Positions 62,630-64,000 of a stretch of DNA of 64,000 bases are shown here, one piece after another (the stretch's first letter is position 1; each line of letters starts with the position of its first letter). This stretch comes from Labilibacter sediminis. GTDB taxonomy: Bacteria > Bacteroidota > Bacteroidia > Bacteroidales > Marinilabiliaceae. The stretch lies in the NCBI RefSeq assembly GCF_005877885.1, contig NZ_VCHY01000004.1, positions 310,001 to 374,000 of the forward strand, in the 5' to 3' direction. The translations under genes were made by a program, and so were the position numbers. The notes under the pieces are model-generated. The model saw only the letters and a list, made by a program, of their open reading frames with translations. It was not told the DNA's origin and ran no database searches.

Positions 62630-62952
62630 AGTTTTGTTTTTATTGAAATAGACTATAAAATTCTATCGTTTTTTAATTATGGCTCGAATTTAGTTTTTTT
62701 ATTTTTCATCTTATCCTTTTAAGGCAATTAATAGAAATAATAAAATAAGTAGGAGGGTGTAATTTCTTATCTGGTGCGAACATATGGAGCTGTTCGATTT
62801 GTTTACTAAACAAGAATGCTGTTCAAAAACAACTGTATTTTGATTAAACCTTGGTTTAGTATGACAAACACAGAAGATAAGCAAAAAGATACCACAACAA
62901 TAGATTTATCTTTGCACCGTTTAATAATGGAAAGATAGAAAAAAGGAATCGT
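62630..62952. promoter_or_regulatory. Divergent intergenic region upstream of a chemoreceptor gene
   Basis: The 323-base gap has no supported ORF. It holds a short palindrome, TAAACC-TT-GGTTTA, at 62845-62858, and TATCTTTG at 62907-62914, a full TAnnTTTG match 38 bases before the chemoreceptor start. The palindrome lies about 50 bases upstream of that element and could be an operator. Confidence 0.45.
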
Positions 62953-64000
62953 ATGAAGGAATTTTGGATCTTCTTTGGGATAATGACGTGTATGTTACCG
63001 CTTGGTTATTGGGTGTTAAAATTAATTTTCAGACGCTCTGTTATTTTAACCATCTCCTTATTAAATCTCCTGATTATTTACACCACATCGATACTTTATT
63101 ATATTGTAGGTTCGTTTGGGCTACAGCAATTATTGTGGGCTGTTCCATTAGCATTGGGTGTAGCAGTTGTGGTATATTATTATATCAAAAAGATTATTCA
63201 AATACCTTTAGTAAAGGCCATCGATCAGTTAAACAATATTGCTGAAGGTGATTTAAATATCACAAATGTTAAAGATTTAGATGCGGATAAAGATGAGTTA
63301 GGATCCTTGTCGAACAGCATTCAGAAACTGGCTTTTGTGCTTAAGCATTTGATGAAGGAAATTAGTAAGAGCTCCAATAAATTGTCTAAATCGAGTTTAA
63401 AGTTGGCGGACAATACCAAGTTAATGGCTCAAGGGACGGGCCGTCAGGCAGCCTCCAGTCAGGAGCTTTCTTCAACCATGGAAGAAATAGCTTCAATGGT
63501 GGGTGAAAATGCGGATAATGCCTATCATACCAATAAGTTATCCAATGCCAATAAAGGTAACCTTAAGGAACTTTTTGATCTGTCAGAAAAAATAAATAAT
63601 GCAGTAAAGGGTATTACAGATAATACTAAGATCATCAACGATATTGCTGAGCATACAAATATTTTAGCTTTAAATGCATCTGTTGAAGCTGCGCGGGCAG
63701 GTAGTGCTGGTAAAGGTTTTAGTGTAGTGGCTAAAGAAGTGCGTAAGTTGGCTGAGCGAAGCCAGGAGGCAGCAGATCAGATTAATACCATGTCGGCAGA
63801 AAGTGTAAGATTGGTGGAGCAGTCTACGCATTTGTTTGAACAAATGCTACCACAATTAGAGAAATCTTCTGATATGGTTTCAAATATATCAGCGGCCAGC
63901 TCAGATCAAAAAAGTGGAATTGAGCAGATAAACAGAGCATTACAAGATTTAAATAATATCACCCAGCATAACGCCTCAACTTCAGAGGACATTGCCTTTA
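62953..64000 (+). CDS. Methyl-accepting chemotaxis protein, N-terminal part
   Basis: The open frame runs from ATG 62953 off the window end (349 codons). Three hydrophobic segments lie near residues 4-24, 30-52 and 57-77 with almost no periplasmic loop. A HAMP-like piece follows ([18 protein letters not shown]), then the signalling domain with [20 protein letters not shown] near residue 230 and [17 protein letters not shown]. It lacks a large extracytoplasmic sensor, so it may sense membrane state, redox or cytoplasmic signals. The C-terminus is outside the window. Confidence 0.9.
   Translation, partial: MKEFWIFFGIMTCMLPLGYWVLKLIFRRSVILTISLLNLLIIYTTSILYYIVGSFGLQQLLWAVPLALGVAVVVYYYIKKIIQIPLVKAIDQLNNIAEGDLNITNVKDLDADKDELGSLSNSIQKLAFVLKHLMKEISKSSNKLSKSSLKLADNTKLMAQGTGRQAASSQELSSTMEEIASMVGENADNAYHTNKLSNANKGNLKELFDLSEKINNAVKGITDNTKIINDIAEHTNILALNASVEAARAGSAGKGFSVVAKEVRKLAERSQEAADQINTMSAESVRLVEQSTHLFEQMLPQLEKSSDMVSNISAASSDQKSGIEQINRALQDLNNITQHNASTSEDIAF

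Noticed and set aside
62964-63245. 93-codon open frame on the plus strand at the second chemoreceptor
   Set aside because: It overlaps the true chemoreceptor frame (ATG 62953) in another phase and has no family resemblance.

Overview
The window is an AT-rich chromosomal segment from a member of the Bacteroidota, most likely an anaerobic or facultative marine Marinilabiliales-type bacterium. This placement is inferred from the gene content: a DUF4295 gene directly after rpmB-rpmG, a DUF4301 protein, a PBP1-LysM protein, a RemB-like outer-membrane barrel and a giant alpha-2-macroglobulin carrying a SusC-like insert. Promoter-like sites of the form TTG-N20-TAnnTTTG and the lack of clear Shine-Dalgarno sequences fit the same group. 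No rRNA or tRNA gene, CRISPR array, complete insertion sequence or prophage was seen.

Layout. 1-5410: end of an M48 protease, cinA, the ribosomal-protein operon rpmB-rpmG-DUF4295, ftsY, rimO and a META lipoprotein. 5612-13303: truA, then a minus-strand series (aroE, a DUF368 lipid-phosphate transporter, a phosphosulfolactate-synthase-like gene, a TPR protein, DUF4301), then a radical SAM gene. 13447-16118: a DUF4197 lipoprotein and a YgiQ radical SAM protein. 16446-26075: mlaD-like MCE gene, dnaA, PBP1-LysM protein, ABC-F ATPase, rlmB and a UROD-family gene, all on the plus strand. 26126-29916: a B12-radical SAM gene and a creD operon with its regulator. 30057-30380: a decayed lycopene-cyclase fragment. 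30460-34258: the late haem genes hemN-hemY-hemH. 34277-41738: cell-surface genes (transglutaminase, RemB-like barrel, glycosyltransferase, a PagL-like deacylase, an ATP-grasp-like protein). 41969-46095: alanine dehydrogenase, a chemoreceptor and the repeated non-coding elements. 46096-55214: a lipoprotein TIM barrel, three small membrane-associated proteins and a 2121-residue alpha-2-macroglobulin. 55223-64000: a MITE-like element, an oxidoreductase, a phosphoesterase, a TPR protein joined to a helicase-TPR fusion, an ankyrin lipoprotein and the start of a second chemoreceptor.

The most interesting signal is non-coding. Two intergenic elements (43226-43383 and 45744-45903) flank the chemoreceptor gene. 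They share three GTTA half-sites at an exact 10-bp period, a 17-nt spacer, a sigma-54-like core (TGGCAY-N5-TTGA), about 30 nt, a conserved CATAGATTAGG box and a terminator hairpin. They look like promoters for roughly 80-nt small RNAs. A third copy (45917-45999) keeps only the RNA-like 3' half. In two copies the box contains a 10-nt stretch complementary to the dnaA leader just upstream of its start codon. Other signals are the lycopene-cyclase pseudogene with a TGG-to-TAG stop, a 273-bp MITE-like element, a heptamer repeat at two gene ends, and an inverted-repeat element at a convergent gene junction.
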